From contig JAGRKZ010000017.1 of NCBI GenBank assembly GCA_020442065.1, forward strand, positions 1 to 32,320: a stretch of 32,320 bases of DNA, written 5' to 3'. Shown one piece after another: positions 1-7,947 of this stretch (within the stretch, counting starts at the first letter, position 1; every line of letters begins with the position of its first letter). A program made the translations under genes and the position numbers. The notes under the pieces were generated by a model, which ran no database searches, was not told the DNA's origin, and was given only the letters and a program-made list of their open reading frames with translations. This DNA comes from Bauldia sp. GTDB lineage: Bacteria > Pseudomonadota > Alphaproteobacteria > Rhizobiales > Kaistiaceae.

Positions 1-286
1 CGGCCGCAAGACCGCCAACGTCGTCCTCAACATCGCCTTCGGCGAGCCGACCATCGCCGTCGATACCCACATCTTCCGGGTCTCGAACCGCACCGGCCTC
101 GCCCCCGGCCGCGATCCGCTGGCGGTGGAGCTCGGCCTCGAAAAAGCGGTGCCGGCGCAGTACAAGCTCCACGCCCATCACTGGCTGATCCTCCATGGCC
201 GATACGTCTGCAAGGCGCGGAAGCCGGACTGCGAGCGCTGCCTGATCAACGACATCTGCAAGTGGCCGGAGAAGACGACGGTGTAG
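1..286 (+). CDS. nth: Endonuclease III, C-terminal part (5' end outside window)
   Basis: This is the last 95 codons of a base-excision-repair DNA glycosylase / AP lyase that removes oxidised pyrimidines. The reading frame is open from base 2. The fragment starts in the GRKTANVVL segment that carries the catalytic lysine, followed by AVDTHIFR with the catalytic aspartate, as in E. coli Nth. Near the end is the 4Fe-4S cluster loop with cysteine spacing C-x6-C-x2-C-x5-C (CKARKPDC, ERC, LINDIC). The stop is TAG at 284-286. The next gene converges and ends 20 bases downstream; no terminator hairpin is obvious in that gap. Identification is firm; only the missing N-terminus limits the entry. Confidence 0.95.
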   Translation, partial: GRKTANVVLNIAFGEPTIAVDTHIFRVSNRTGLAPGRDPLAVELGLEKAVPAQYKLHAHHWLILHGRYVCKARKPDCERCLINDICKWPEKTTV

Positions 287-306
287 AGCTGCTGCCCGTC
301 CGCCCC

Positions 307-1455
307 TCACCCCCCGAACACCGTCTCCCCCGTCTTGTACTGCTCGATCGCGGCGAGCGACGGGGTGACACCAAGGCCCGGCCCGGTCGGCAGCCGCACA
401 TGGGGCGGCTCGAAGACCAGCGGGATCTCGAGGAGATCGTGGACGCGAATCATGCGGCCGAAGATATCGGAGGGCCAGGTGCAGCTCCTGGCCGCCGCGG
501 CAGAGTGGACGTACATCGCCTCAAGGATACCGAGATCGACCTCCGAGCCGTGCCAGCACGGCAGGTTGGCGGCGTGGGCGATGGCATCGAGCTCGCGGAA
601 TTTCTGAAGGCCGCAGTTGAAGTTGAAGCCGTCGACGGCGCCGTGGGCAATGGCGTTGATCGCGTCGTAAGGACGCTGGCCGAGATAGACATAGGGCAGC
701 GCGACGTGGAGGACCACGGGTGTCGCGGTGAAGCTGCGGAGCCGCGCATAGTCCTGCAGCATCCAGCGCGGAATCGGATCCTCGATCAGGAGGAGATTGC
801 CGATGGCATCGAGTTCGCGAAGCCGGCGGCGGGCCTCGCCGGCGTTCTCCCAGCGCTGGTTGGGGTCGATGATCACCCACATCCCCGGCGCCTGCGCCGC
901 GATCTCGCGGCACCAGCCGACCACATCGTCGTCAAGTGCGGCCTTGAGCTTGATGCAGTCATATCCCTCGGCCCGGAAACTCTTGGCAAGTCTGCCCATC
1001 TCGTCCGGCAGGCGAAAGCTCGACCAGGCGCCGACCTTGATCCGGTCGCGAACGGCGCCGCCGAGGAGGGTGTGGACGGGTATACCGAGCGACTTCGCCG
1101 CCGCGTCCCAGATTGCACACTCGAAGCCGTCGTATTCGCGCGACAACGGGATCGGCAGGTCCTGAAGCGCGAGATCGTCGAGCGACCGGCCAAGCAGGGT
1201 GTCAACGACGCCCTTGATCGTCGACCAGTTGTGGTCCCGGTAGAACTCGCCCCAGCCGACGGTCCCGTCGGCGAGCGTCATCCTGAGGATCAGCTTGGGA
1301 AGCGCATCGAACTGGATCGACCAGCCCGAAGAGCCGGCGACGGGCAGCATGTGCAGCGGCTTGTGGTAACCGGGGGTGTTCACCGCCCCCTCCCTGGCAG
1401 GGACGATCACTTCGTCGAACCGGAACTCGACGATGGTCTTGGCGGAGGTGTTCAT
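307..1455 (-). CDS. Enolase superfamily (mandelate racemase / muconate lactonizing enzyme-like) protein
   Basis: A 382-residue member of the enolase superfamily, whose enzymes abstract a proton alpha to a carboxylate using Mg2+; many act on acid sugars. An N-terminal capping domain (about 1-140) is followed by the barrel with the K169-x-K171 motif (CIKLK) of a catalytic lysine pair, metal ligands D197/N199 in IIDPNQRW and E225 in LIEDP. The usual third acidic metal ligand about 25 residues later is not visible: the segment reads PVVLHVALPY. A later motif, WHGSEVDLG, supplies a candidate catalytic His or Glu. The start at 1455 is preferred because homology-like sequence begins there; an upstream in-frame extension to 1614 is arginine-rich and runs into the divergent kinase gene. 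Substrate unknown. Confidence 0.85.
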   Translation of the reverse strand: MNTSAKTIVEFRFDEVIVPAREGAVNTPGYHKPLHMLPVAGSSGWSIQFDALPKLILRMTLADGTVGWGEFYRDHNWSTIKGVVDTLLGRSLDDLALQDLPIPLSREYDGFECAIWDAAAKSLGIPVHTLLGGAVRDRIKVGAWSSFRLPDEMGRLAKSFRAEGYDCIKLKAALDDDVVGWCREIAAQAPGMWVIIDPNQRWENAGEARRRLRELDAIGNLLLIEDPIPRWMLQDYARLRSFTATPVVLHVALPYVYLGQRPYDAINAIAHGAVDGFNFNCGLQKFRELDAIAHAANLPCWHGSEVDLGILEAMYVHSAAAARSCTWPSDIFGRMIRVHDLLEIPLVFEPPHVRLPTGPGLGVTPSLAAIEQYKTGETVFGG

Positions 1456-1625
1456 CGGGGGTCTTCGATGTCGGGGGAATACGGGGCGGTCATCGTACTC
1501 TAGGGCCAAGGCAGAGACGATCCTAGTGGCCCGGTTCGGGCCGCGCCGTGACAGGGGGCGTACCAGCCGCCGTTGCCGCCCGGCCCATGCCTGTGTTAGG
1601 GCCGCGCCGTCCACCGCCCAACGGA

Positions 1626-2654
1626 ATGAGCCTCATGACCGAACCTCGCTTCGACGTCCTCGGAATCGGCAACGCGATCGTCGACGTGATCGCCCGCGCC
1701 GAGGAGGACTTCCTCGTCCGGAACGAACTGGTGAAGGGCTCGATGCGGCTCGTCGACACGACCGAGGCGGAGCGGCTCTACGACCAGATGTCGGCCGCGA
1801 TCGAGGCCTCCGGCGGCTGCGCCGGCAATACGGCAGCCGGCGTCGCTTCGTTTGGCGGCCGTGCCGCCTTCATCGGCAAGGTTGCCGACGACCAGCTCGG
1901 CGCCATCTACCGCCACGACATGAAAGGTACCGGCGTCGCGTTTGAAACGGCGCCGCTCCGCGAAGGTGCCCCGACCGCGCGGTCGATGATCCTGATCACG
2001 CCGGACGGCGAGCGGACCATGAACACCTACCTCGGCGCCGCGCACGAACTGTCGCCGGAGGACATCGACCGCGACACCGTCGCCGCCGCCGCAATTACCT
2101 ACCTCGAAGGCTACCTCTGGGATCCGCCGCCGGCCAAGGAGGCCTTCCGCCGCGCGGCCGAGTACGCCCACGCCGCCGGCCGCCGGGTCTCTCTGACGCT
2201 GTCGGATTCGTTCTGCGTCGATCGTTTCCGGACGGAGTTCCTCGGCCTCATCCGCGACGGCCTCGTCGACATCCTCTTCGCCAACGAAGCCGAGATGCAT
2301 GCGCTCTACGAGACCTCCGACTTCGACACCGCGGTGGCCGCGCTCCAGCGCGACTGCCGGATCGCCGCGGTGACGATGGGAGCCAGTGGCGCGCTGGTGG
2401 TCACGCCCGACGCGATCGAGCGGGTGCCGGCGACGCCGGTGGAGACCGTCGTCGACACAACCGGGGCGGGCGACCTCTTCGCTGCTGGATTTCTGTTCGG
2501 CGAAGCGCGCGGCTTCCGCCATACCGACTGCGCCCGCCTTGGCGCGCTCGCCGCGGCCGAGGTGATCGGCCACATCGGACCGAGACCGGCGACCTCCCTG
2601 CGCGGCCTGGCCGAACAGGCGGGCTTCCAGCTCGAAGCGTTGACAAGAGCTTAA
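1626..2654 (+). CDS. PfkB-family carbohydrate kinase, adenosine kinase-like
   Basis: A 342-residue cytosolic kinase of the ribokinase/PfkB family. The N-terminus FDVLGIGNAIVDV and the GGCAGNTAAG segment (about 63-72) form the nucleoside/sugar-binding side. The second PfkB signature DTTGAGD lies at 277-283, where D283 is the expected catalytic base and GAG the anion hole. The overall pattern fits the adenosine kinase-like group common in alphaproteobacteria, which would phosphorylate a nucleoside or sugar with ATP; the exact substrate is inferred. Two ATG codons (1626 and 1635) are possible starts; 1626 is used here. The gene is divergent from the enolase-superfamily gene, with 170 bases between the starts. 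Confidence 0.88.
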   Translation: MSLMTEPRFDVLGIGNAIVDVIARAEEDFLVRNELVKGSMRLVDTTEAERLYDQMSAAIEASGGCAGNTAAGVASFGGRAAFIGKVADDQLGAIYRHDMKGTGVAFETAPLREGAPTARSMILITPDGERTMNTYLGAAHELSPEDIDRDTVAAAAITYLEGYLWDPPPAKEAFRRAAEYAHAAGRRVSLTLSDSFCVDRFRTEFLGLIRDGLVDILFANEAEMHALYETSDFDTAVAALQRDCRIAAVTMGASGALVVTPDAIERVPATPVETVVDTTGAGDLFAAGFLFGEARGFRHTDCARLGALAAAEVIGHIGPRPATSLRGLAEQAGFQLEALTRA

Positions 2655-2681
2655 CGCAGCTCGTCGAAACACTCCGGATAT

Positions 2682-2699
2682 CTGTCAGGTTTCTGTCAG
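2682..2699 (+). promoter_or_regulatory. Candidate PhoB box upstream of the RTX gene
   Basis: CTGTCAG occurs twice with an exact 11-base period (2682 and 2693), separated by GTTT. This matches the layout of the Pho box known from E. coli and rhizobia, two CTGTCAT-like repeats 11 bases apart. It lies 79 bases before the RTX start codon and 27 bases after the kinase stop. PhoB sites normally replace the -35 element; no strong -10 box follows, although AT-containing sequence is present around 2703-2716. Control by phosphate is inferred. Confidence 0.5.
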
Positions 2700-2777
2700 C
2701 CTGAATATGCCATCTTGCCGACGCGGGCTAGAACACGCCGGGGCGAATCACGAGAACCGTGCAGAGAGGGTGACGAC

Positions 2778-3596
2778 ATGGCCAAGGGCGAACTGGAATA
2801 CGACGACCTCAGCGACTTCTTCGAGCGCAGTTACGAGGTCAGCTCCAGCGGAGAGGACTCGTGGATATTCAGAGGCACCTCCGAGCGCTTCAGCAACTGG
2901 ACAGTCGAGTTCCAGGGAACCGGCCTGACCGGTGACGGAGAGTTCCCGACGGGCGGCACCATCAGTCGCATCATCATCAGAAATCCGGACGGCACGGTTA
3001 CTGACGAGCACGACGTGTCGCTGTCGGCGGCCGACCTCGCCTCGAGCTTCGAACTGGACGACGACCACGGCGGCGACGACCACGGCAGCGACGGCGATGA
3101 CGACCTCACGGGCGACGATGGCGACGACGACCTCGACGGCAACGACGGCGACGACCATATCGATGGCGGAGACGGAGACGACGAACTCCACGGCCAGGGC
3201 GGCGACGACGACCTGGACGGCGGCGGCGGCGACGACAAGCTCGTCGGCAGCGGCGGCAAGGACAATCTCTTCGGCGACACCGGAGATGATTTGCTGAAGG
3301 GCCAGGGCAAGAACGACCGTCTCGACGGCGGCCAGGACGACGACAAGCTGATCGGCGGCGGCGGCAAGGACGTCTACGTCTTCGGCCCGAATTTCGGCCA
3401 CGACACGATCACGAAGTTCCAGACCAACAAGGACGTCATGGACCTCACGGCCACTGGCGTTTCGTTCGGCGATCTCGACATCGAGTACAAGAAGAAGGGT
3501 GCCCTGATCACGATCGACGACGACAACTCGATCAAGATCAACAAGATCCAGGGCCACGACAAGACGCTCGATTCCGACGACTTCCTGCTCGCCTGA
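2778..3596 (+). CDS. Small RTX (hemolysin-type) calcium-binding protein, probably exported by type I secretion
   Basis: A 272-residue, strongly acidic protein. The first 90 or so residues form a small domain with FQGTGLT and PTGGTI motifs of a kind found in alphaproteobacterial RTX proteins. An Asp/His-rich stretch follows, then eleven nonapeptides of the GGxGxDxLx type encoded at 3093-3389, which in this family fold into a Ca2+-binding parallel beta roll. The C-terminal 65 residues (HDTITKF, then a beta-rich tail ending DSDDFLLA) resemble a type I secretion signal region, with no N-terminal signal peptide. GAGAGGG at 2763-2769 is a well-placed ribosome site for the ATG at 2778. No ABC exporter or membrane fusion genes for secretion are nearby. 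There is no enzymatic domain; role unknown. Confidence 0.85.
   Translation: MAKGELEYDDLSDFFERSYEVSSSGEDSWIFRGTSERFSNWTVEFQGTGLTGDGEFPTGGTISRIIIRNPDGTVTDEHDVSLSAADLASSFELDDDHGGDDHGSDGDDDLTGDDGDDDLDGNDGDDHIDGGDGDDELHGQGGDDDLDGGGGDDKLVGSGGKDNLFGDTGDDLLKGQGKNDRLDGGQDDDKLIGGGGKDVYVFGPNFGHDTITKFQTNKDVMDLTATGVSFGDLDIEYKKKGALITIDDDNSIKINKIQGHDKTLDSDDFLLA
3093..3389 (+). repeat. Tandem 27-base repeats encoding RTX nonapeptides
   Basis: Eleven consecutive in-frame 27-base units encode GDDDLTGDD-like nonapeptides. The first six are the most regular; the last five diverge (GKDNLFGDT, KNDRLDGGQ, DDDKLIGGG). The pattern is typical of Ca2+-binding RTX beta rolls and implies growth by in-frame duplication. 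Confidence 0.85.
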
Positions 3597-3610
3597 CGGC
3601 TCCCGATTCG

Positions 3611-3653
3611 AATCGAAAGGGGCGCGGCAGCAATGCCGCGCCCCTTTCCGATT
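3611..3653. terminator. Strong hairpin terminator between convergent genes
   Basis: A perfect 14-base-pair stem (3616-3629 with 3634-3647) is closed by a GCAA (GNRA) tetraloop. The outer arms AATCG/CGATT extend it with one bulged C. It sits 15 bases after the RTX stop and just before the stop of the convergent DUF2892 gene. The stem starts with AAA and ends with TTT, so each strand offers a short U tract, consistent with a bidirectional intrinsic terminator. Confidence 0.85.
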
Positions 3654-3658
3654 CATCG

Positions 3659-3868
3659 TCAGCGCGCGACGCGCGCGGGACAGCTCGAAAGGCCGAGGAT
3701 CGTGTAGAGCGGGCAACTGCCGATCACGGCGGTCAGCAACGGGATGATCCCGATCAGCCCGACCCAGTGCCACGGGCCCTCCGGCACGACGAAGAACATG
3801 ACGAGCAACGCTACTCCGAGAACCACCCGGAGGACTCTGTCAACCGATCCGACATTGCGTGGAAACAT
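3659..3868 (-). CDS. Small DUF2892 (YgaP transmembrane-like) inner-membrane protein
   Basis: A 69-residue protein beginning MFPRNVGSVDRVLRVVLG, typical of the DUF2892 family: a short conserved N-terminus followed by two transmembrane helices (about 13-29 and 34-50). The C-terminal GSCPLYTILGLSSCP motif with two cysteines is also usual for the family, which corresponds to the membrane part of the rhodanese YgaP. GGGAG lies just upstream of the ATG. The gene follows the Crp/Fnr-type regulator on the same strand, 65 bases downstream, so the two probably share a transcript or regulatory logic. Function unknown; a link with sulfide or redox stress is suggested only by family associations. Confidence 0.8.
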   Translation of the reverse strand: MFPRNVGSVDRVLRVVLGVALLVMFFVVPEGPWHWVGLIGIIPLLTAVIGSCPLYTILGLSSCPARVAR

Positions 3869-3933
3869 GATTGCTTCTCCCTTCTGGATGACAGGGAGTA
3901 GAGCACCGACCGGCGCTGCCGTCGGTGACTAGG

Positions 3934-4596
3934 TCACCAAGCGCCGCCGGCGATGGCCTGGAGCGCCTTGCGGTCAAGAATGGTGACTACGCCACGCGCC
4001 AGCTCGACCATGCCCCGGTCGCGAAGGCCGTCAAGGCGGCGACTCACGACCTCGCGGGCCGAACCGATGGCGGAAGCAAGGTCCTGGTGCGTCACGCTCA
4101 CCTGGTCCGTGCCGCCGGCCCGATCGAGCAGCATCGCCGCGAGGCGGCTCTCGATCGGTACGAAGGCGACCTTCTCGAGAAGGTGGATGACGTCGGTCAG
4201 CCGGCGGCCGAAGGATGCAAAGACGAAGGCGCGGAAGGGCTCGGACTCCGCCAGCAGCCGGTCGAATACAGGGCGCGGGATGGCGACCGCCTCGGCGCTT
4301 TCGGTAACGGTCGCCTCGCCCTCGTAGGGTTGGCCGGCGAGCATGGCGAGCGTGGTCTGGACGCATGTCTCACCGCTGGCCACCTCGTACAGCATGATCT
4401 CTCGGCCAGTCGGCCCGGTGATGTTCACGGTGACCCGGCCATCGAGCACGATCAGAAAGGCGCGAGCCTCGTCTCCGGCGCGAAAGAGCACCGCGCCCTT
4501 CTTGAGCCTACGCGAGGGGACCGCAGCGAGGAGTGCCTGCGCCTCGCGCTCAATTCCGGCAAGGGCGCCGATGCGATCGAACCAGTGTTGGGACAT
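3934..4596 (-). CDS. Crp/Fnr-family transcriptional regulator
   Basis: A 220-residue regulator. The N-terminal cyclic-nucleotide-binding-like beta barrel (about 20-115: KKGAVLFRAGDEARAFLIVLDGRVTV) is followed by a dimerisation helix and a winged helix-turn-helix near 160-190 (TQHDLA-like VTHQDLASAIGSAREVVSRRLDGL). No cysteine cluster for an Fnr iron-sulfur centre is present, so oxygen sensing by that mechanism is unlikely; the ligand is unknown. ATG at 4596 is preferred to the adjacent TTG because GAGAGG sits 5 bases upstream. Its neighbour downstream is the DUF2892 gene, a frequent pairing; polA lies upstream on the same strand with 116 bases between. Confidence 0.87.
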   Translation of the reverse strand: MSQHWFDRIGALAGIEREAQALLAAVPSRRLKKGAVLFRAGDEARAFLIVLDGRVTVNITGPTGREIMLYEVASGETCVQTTLAMLAGQPYEGEATVTESAEAVAIPRPVFDRLLAESEPFRAFVFASFGRRLTDVIHLLEKVAFVPIESRLAAMLLDRAGGTDQVSVTHQDLASAIGSAREVVSRRLDGLRDRGMVELARGVVTILDRKALQAIAGGAW

Positions 4597-4712
4597 CAAC
4601 CTCTCTCAAACCGAAATCGGCGCGGCCATTCCACCTCCGATTCGATGCCGCAAGGCCCGCCGATCTGGAGTGTACGGTGAGGCTCGATGCCGACGCAAAG
4701 GCCGCGATTCCG

Positions 4713-7700
4713 TCAATGCGCCTCGTCCCAGTTCGATGCGGCCTTGGCATCGACCTGGAGCGGCACGGACAGCACCACGGCGGGCTCGGCGGCCTTCGCC
4801 ATGACGCCGGCGATCACAGGCATCGCCCGCTCGGCGTCGTCCTCCGGCACCTCGAACACCAGCTCGTCATGCACCTGGAGCAGCATCTGTGCCGGAATGC
4901 GCGCCTTGGCGAGAGCGGGCTCCATGCGAATCATGGCGCGGCGGATGATGTCGGCCGCGCTGCCCTGGATCGGAGCATTGATCGAGGCCCGCTCGACAAA
5001 GGCGCGTTCGGCGAAATTGCCTGACTTGATCTGCGGGAAATGGATCTTCCGCCCGAACAGGGTGCGGACGAAGCCGTGCTCGCGGACATGCGCCTTCATT
5101 GCTTCCATGTAGTCGCGGATACCGGGAAAGCGCTCGAAATAGCGCTTGATGTAGGCACCGGCTTCCTCGCGCGGGATGGTGAGCTGGTTGGCGAGACCAA
5201 AGGCCGAGATACCGTAGATGATGCCGAAATTGATCGCCTTGGCCCGGTTGCGGACCTCGCGGGGCATTCCTTCGACCGGAACGCCGAACATCTCGCTCGC
5301 GGTCATGGCATGGATGTCGCGTCCCTCGGCAAACGCCTGCTTGAGCTGGGGGATGTCGGCAACGTGGGCGAGGATGCGAAGCTCGATCTGGCTGTAGTCG
5401 GCGGAGATCAGCTTCATCCCCTCTGCCGCGACGAAGGCCGTCCGGATCCGCCGCCCGGCCTCGGTCCGGATCGGGATGTTCTGGAGATTGGGCTCGTAGG
5501 ATGACAGCCGGCCGGTCGAGGTCGCCGCCAGCGCGTATTGGGTGTGGATGCGGCCGGTCTCGTCACGGATGAAGCCGGGCAGAAGGTCGGTGTATGTCGA
5601 CTTGAGCTTGGACAGCTGCCGCCAATCGAGGATGCGAGCAGCAAGCTCATTGCCGCCGGCGGCGAGCTCGTCGAGCACATCGGCACCCGTCGACCACGCG
5701 CCGGTCTTGGTCTTCTTGCCGCCGGGCAAGCCGAACTTGCCGAACAGAATGTCGCCGAGCTGCTTGGGAGAGCCGATGTTGAAGGTCTCACCGGCGAGCC
5801 CGTAGACCTCGTCCTCGAGACCGCCGAGCCTTTGGGCGAATTCACCGGAAAGCCGGGACAGCGCCTGACGGTCCACCTTCACGCCGCGCTCTTCCATGCG
5901 GGCGAGAACGGGCACCATAGGCCGCTCCAGCGTCTCGTAAAGATTGACCATGCTCTCGGACGGCAAGCGAGGCTTGAGCGTCATCCAGAGGCGAAGCGTG
6001 AGCTCGGCGGTGGTCGCAGCAACCTCCGTCGCACGCTCGATCGGGATGGCCTCGAACAGGACAGCACCCTTGCCACTGCCGGTCACGTCCTTCCGCGCAA
6101 CAGGCGCATAGCCCAGCCAGCGCTCGGAGAGGGCGGGAAGCGAGACATCCCCCTTCCCTGCGTCGAGGGCGTAGGCGAGGAGGATCGTGTCATCGAACGC
6201 AACGAGATCGATTCCATGGCGTTTGAGAATCAGAACGAGCGGCTTCACATCGTGAGCGACCTTGAGGATCGACTCGTCTTCAAGCAGCGGCTTGAGCCGC
6301 GCGAGCGCGTCCGACACCGGAACCTGCCCTTCGACGAGCCCGGGGCCGAGCAGGTCGGTGTCGCCATTCCTGTGGCCGACGGGAACATAGGCCGCACGCC
6401 CCGGACCCGTCGCGAGCGAGATGCCGGTAATACCGGCGACCATCGGATCGCCCGATGTCGCCTCAATGGCAAGCGAGAAGATTCCGGCCTCACGAACTTC
6501 GGCCAGCCAGTCGTCGAGCTGGCCGACATCGACAATCGTCGTGCAGGCCTTGGCGTCGATCGGCGTTGCCGTCGCGCGGGCGAGGCCCGCCTGTGCTCGC
6601 TCGGAGGGTAGAAGCCATAGCCCGCCCTCACCGCTGCCGACCGGGGCGCCGCCATTGGCCGGTCTCGACTGACCGCGCGGCGGCAATCCGAGCGGCAATT
6701 CGCCGTCTCCCACGCTTTCGGACGTCGCCGCCTCCGTCGCGGGCTCCGCCGACTGCAGCAGCTTGCCGGCATAGGTCGCCGCGTGGAGCTTGTCCGACTT
6801 CAGCCGGGGGTCCGCCTCCACGGTGTTGGGATCCACGCCCGAATTGTCACCGACCCGCTTGGTCAGCGTGACCAGTTCGATCGCCTTGGCGAAAGCGATC
6901 AACCTCTTGGGATCGAGTTCGCCGACGCGCGTCGCAGCGAGCGGCGTGTCGATGTCAACCGCACGGTCCAGCGTCACCAGCTGCTTCGACATTCGCGCCT
7001 GATCGGCAAAGCCGGTCAGCAGCTCGCGCCGCTTCGGCTGCTTGATCTCGTCCGACCGGGCAAGCAACGTCTCGAGGTCGCCATACTCCGAGATCAGCGC
7101 CGATGCCGTCTTGAGACCGATGCCGGGCACGCCCGGCACGTTGTCGGAGGTATCGCCGACCAGCGCCTGGACGTCGGTGACCTTCTCCGGCGGGACGCCG
7201 AAATAGTCGATCACGCCCTGGCGATCGATGCGGCGCTCGGGGCGATAGCCGGGCCGTCCCTTCTGGCCGGACTCGAAATCGTAGAACTGCACCCTGTCGT
7301 CGACGAGCTGCATCAGGTCCTTGTCGGACGAGATGATCAGCACGTCGGCGCCGGCCGCCTCGGCCTCGCGGGCATAGGTGGCGATCAGGTCGTCCGCCTC
7401 GAATCCCGCCTTCTCGATCGGCTCGAGGCCAAAGGCGCGGACGGCCTCGCGCATCAACGGGAACTGCGGCTTGAGATCGTCCGGGGGCTCGCGGCGGGTG
7501 CCCTTGTAGTCAGCGTAAATTGCCTTGCGGAAGGTGTCCTCGGACTTGTCGAAGAGAATTGCGAGATGGGTGGGCTTGATGCCGACCGCGCCGTCCAGAA
7601 TGAACTGGTAGAGCTTGGTCGAGAACAGCCGGATAGCCCCCGTCGGCAGGCCGTCCGAGCGATAGTTGTATTTGGCGTCCTGGTTTATGGACTGGAAATA

Positions 7701-7784
7701 GGCACGGAAAACGAAGGACGAGCCGTCCACCAGGAAGACGTGGTCACCGGGACCGATGGGCTTGAGCGCTGCTTTGTTGGGCAT
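4713..7784 (-). CDS. polA: DNA polymerase I with apparently inactive proofreading domain
   Basis: A 1023-residue DNA polymerase I for repair and Okazaki fragment processing. Residues 1-310 are the 5' nuclease, with conserved acidic motifs (FLVDGSSF, GFEADDLIA, SSDKDLMQL, GDTSDNVPGVPGIG). A Gly/Pro-rich linker spans about 345-405. Residues 415-605 correspond to the 3'-5' exonuclease fold, but aligned against Klenow the acidic residues are largely lost: D355 becomes A439 (E357 is kept as E441), D424 becomes L516, Y497 becomes V588 and D501 becomes T592. The polymerase domain is intact: motif A DYSQIELRI (796-804), motif B RNRAKAINFGIIYG (845-858) and motif C VHDEL (971-975). It is divergent from the RND operon. 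Confidence 0.96.
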   Translation of the reverse strand: MPNKAALKPIGPGDHVFLVDGSSFVFRAYFQSINQDAKYNYRSDGLPTGAIRLFSTKLYQFILDGAVGIKPTHLAILFDKSEDTFRKAIYADYKGTRREPPDDLKPQFPLMREAVRAFGLEPIEKAGFEADDLIATYAREAEAAGADVLIISSDKDLMQLVDDRVQFYDFESGQKGRPGYRPERRIDRQGVIDYFGVPPEKVTDVQALVGDTSDNVPGVPGIGLKTASALISEYGDLETLLARSDEIKQPKRRELLTGFADQARMSKQLVTLDRAVDIDTPLAATRVGELDPKRLIAFAKAIELVTLTKRVGDNSGVDPNTVEADPRLKSDKLHAATYAGKLLQSAEPATEAATSESVGDGELPLGLPPRGQSRPANGGAPVGSGEGGLWLLPSERAQAGLARATATPIDAKACTTIVDVGQLDDWLAEVREAGIFSLAIEATSGDPMVAGITGISLATGPGRAAYVPVGHRNGDTDLLGPGLVEGQVPVSDALARLKPLLEDESILKVAHDVKPLVLILKRHGIDLVAFDDTILLAYALDAGKGDVSLPALSERWLGYAPVARKDVTGSGKGAVLFEAIPIERATEVAATTAELTLRLWMTLKPRLPSESMVNLYETLERPMVPVLARMEERGVKVDRQALSRLSGEFAQRLGGLEDEVYGLAGETFNIGSPKQLGDILFGKFGLPGGKKTKTGAWSTGADVLDELAAGGNELAARILDWRQLSKLKSTYTDLLPGFIRDETGRIHTQYALAATSTGRLSSYEPNLQNIPIRTEAGRRIRTAFVAAEGMKLISADYSQIELRILAHVADIPQLKQAFAEGRDIHAMTASEMFGVPVEGMPREVRNRAKAINFGIIYGISAFGLANQLTIPREEAGAYIKRYFERFPGIRDYMEAMKAHVREHGFVRTLFGRKIHFPQIKSGNFAERAFVERASINAPIQGSAADIIRRAMIRMEPALAKARIPAQMLLQVHDELVFEVPEDDAERAMPVIAGVMAKAAEPAVVLSVPLQVDAKAASNWDEAH

Positions 7785-7871
7785 GCGCCGAATATGGCGG
7801 CGGCCGGCCGCCTTGACCAGAGACCATGTGCTCTGTCATGGGATAACCGGAGGGTGGCTGACAGCCTGGCA

Positions 7872-7883
7872 GTTCTTAAGAAC
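7872..7883. promoter_or_regulatory. Perfect palindrome upstream of the RND pump operon
   Basis: GTTCTTAAGAAC is a perfect 12-base palindrome in the 163-base polA/RND intergenic region, 65 bases before the adaptor start codon. Its position fits an operator for a dimeric regulator such as a TetR-type repressor, but no regulator gene is adjacent and no strong promoter could be assigned beside it. Regulatory role is inferred from symmetry and location only. Confidence 0.35.
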
Positions 7884-7947
7884 ACCAGCCGCATGCATTG
7901 CCGCCAGCGGCTGCGGATGCCGACCTGAGCGATGCGGGGGAGCCGTA

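Noticed and set aside
262-1503. Long plus-strand open frame opposite the enolase-superfamily gene
   Set aside because: It mirrors the minus-strand gene in a high-GC region, has an arginine/aspartate-rich translation with no family motifs, and no ribosome site.
2640-2668. Promoter with TTGACA at the end of the kinase gene
   Set aside because: The -35 match is perfect, but the sequence 17 bases downstream (GTCGAA) is not a credible -10 box.
3604-3615. T-loop-like GATTCGAATC
   Set aside because: It belongs to the flank of the bidirectional terminator hairpin, and no cloverleaf can be drawn around it.
2748-3773. Minus-strand open frame opposite the RTX gene
   Set aside because: Its valine/alanine-rich translation is the antisense of the Asp/Gly repeats, and it runs through the terminator hairpin.
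5538-7928. Several plus-strand open frames over polA (5538-6611, 6783-7928)
   Set aside because: They are antisense to a complete polA gene and show no recognisable domains.
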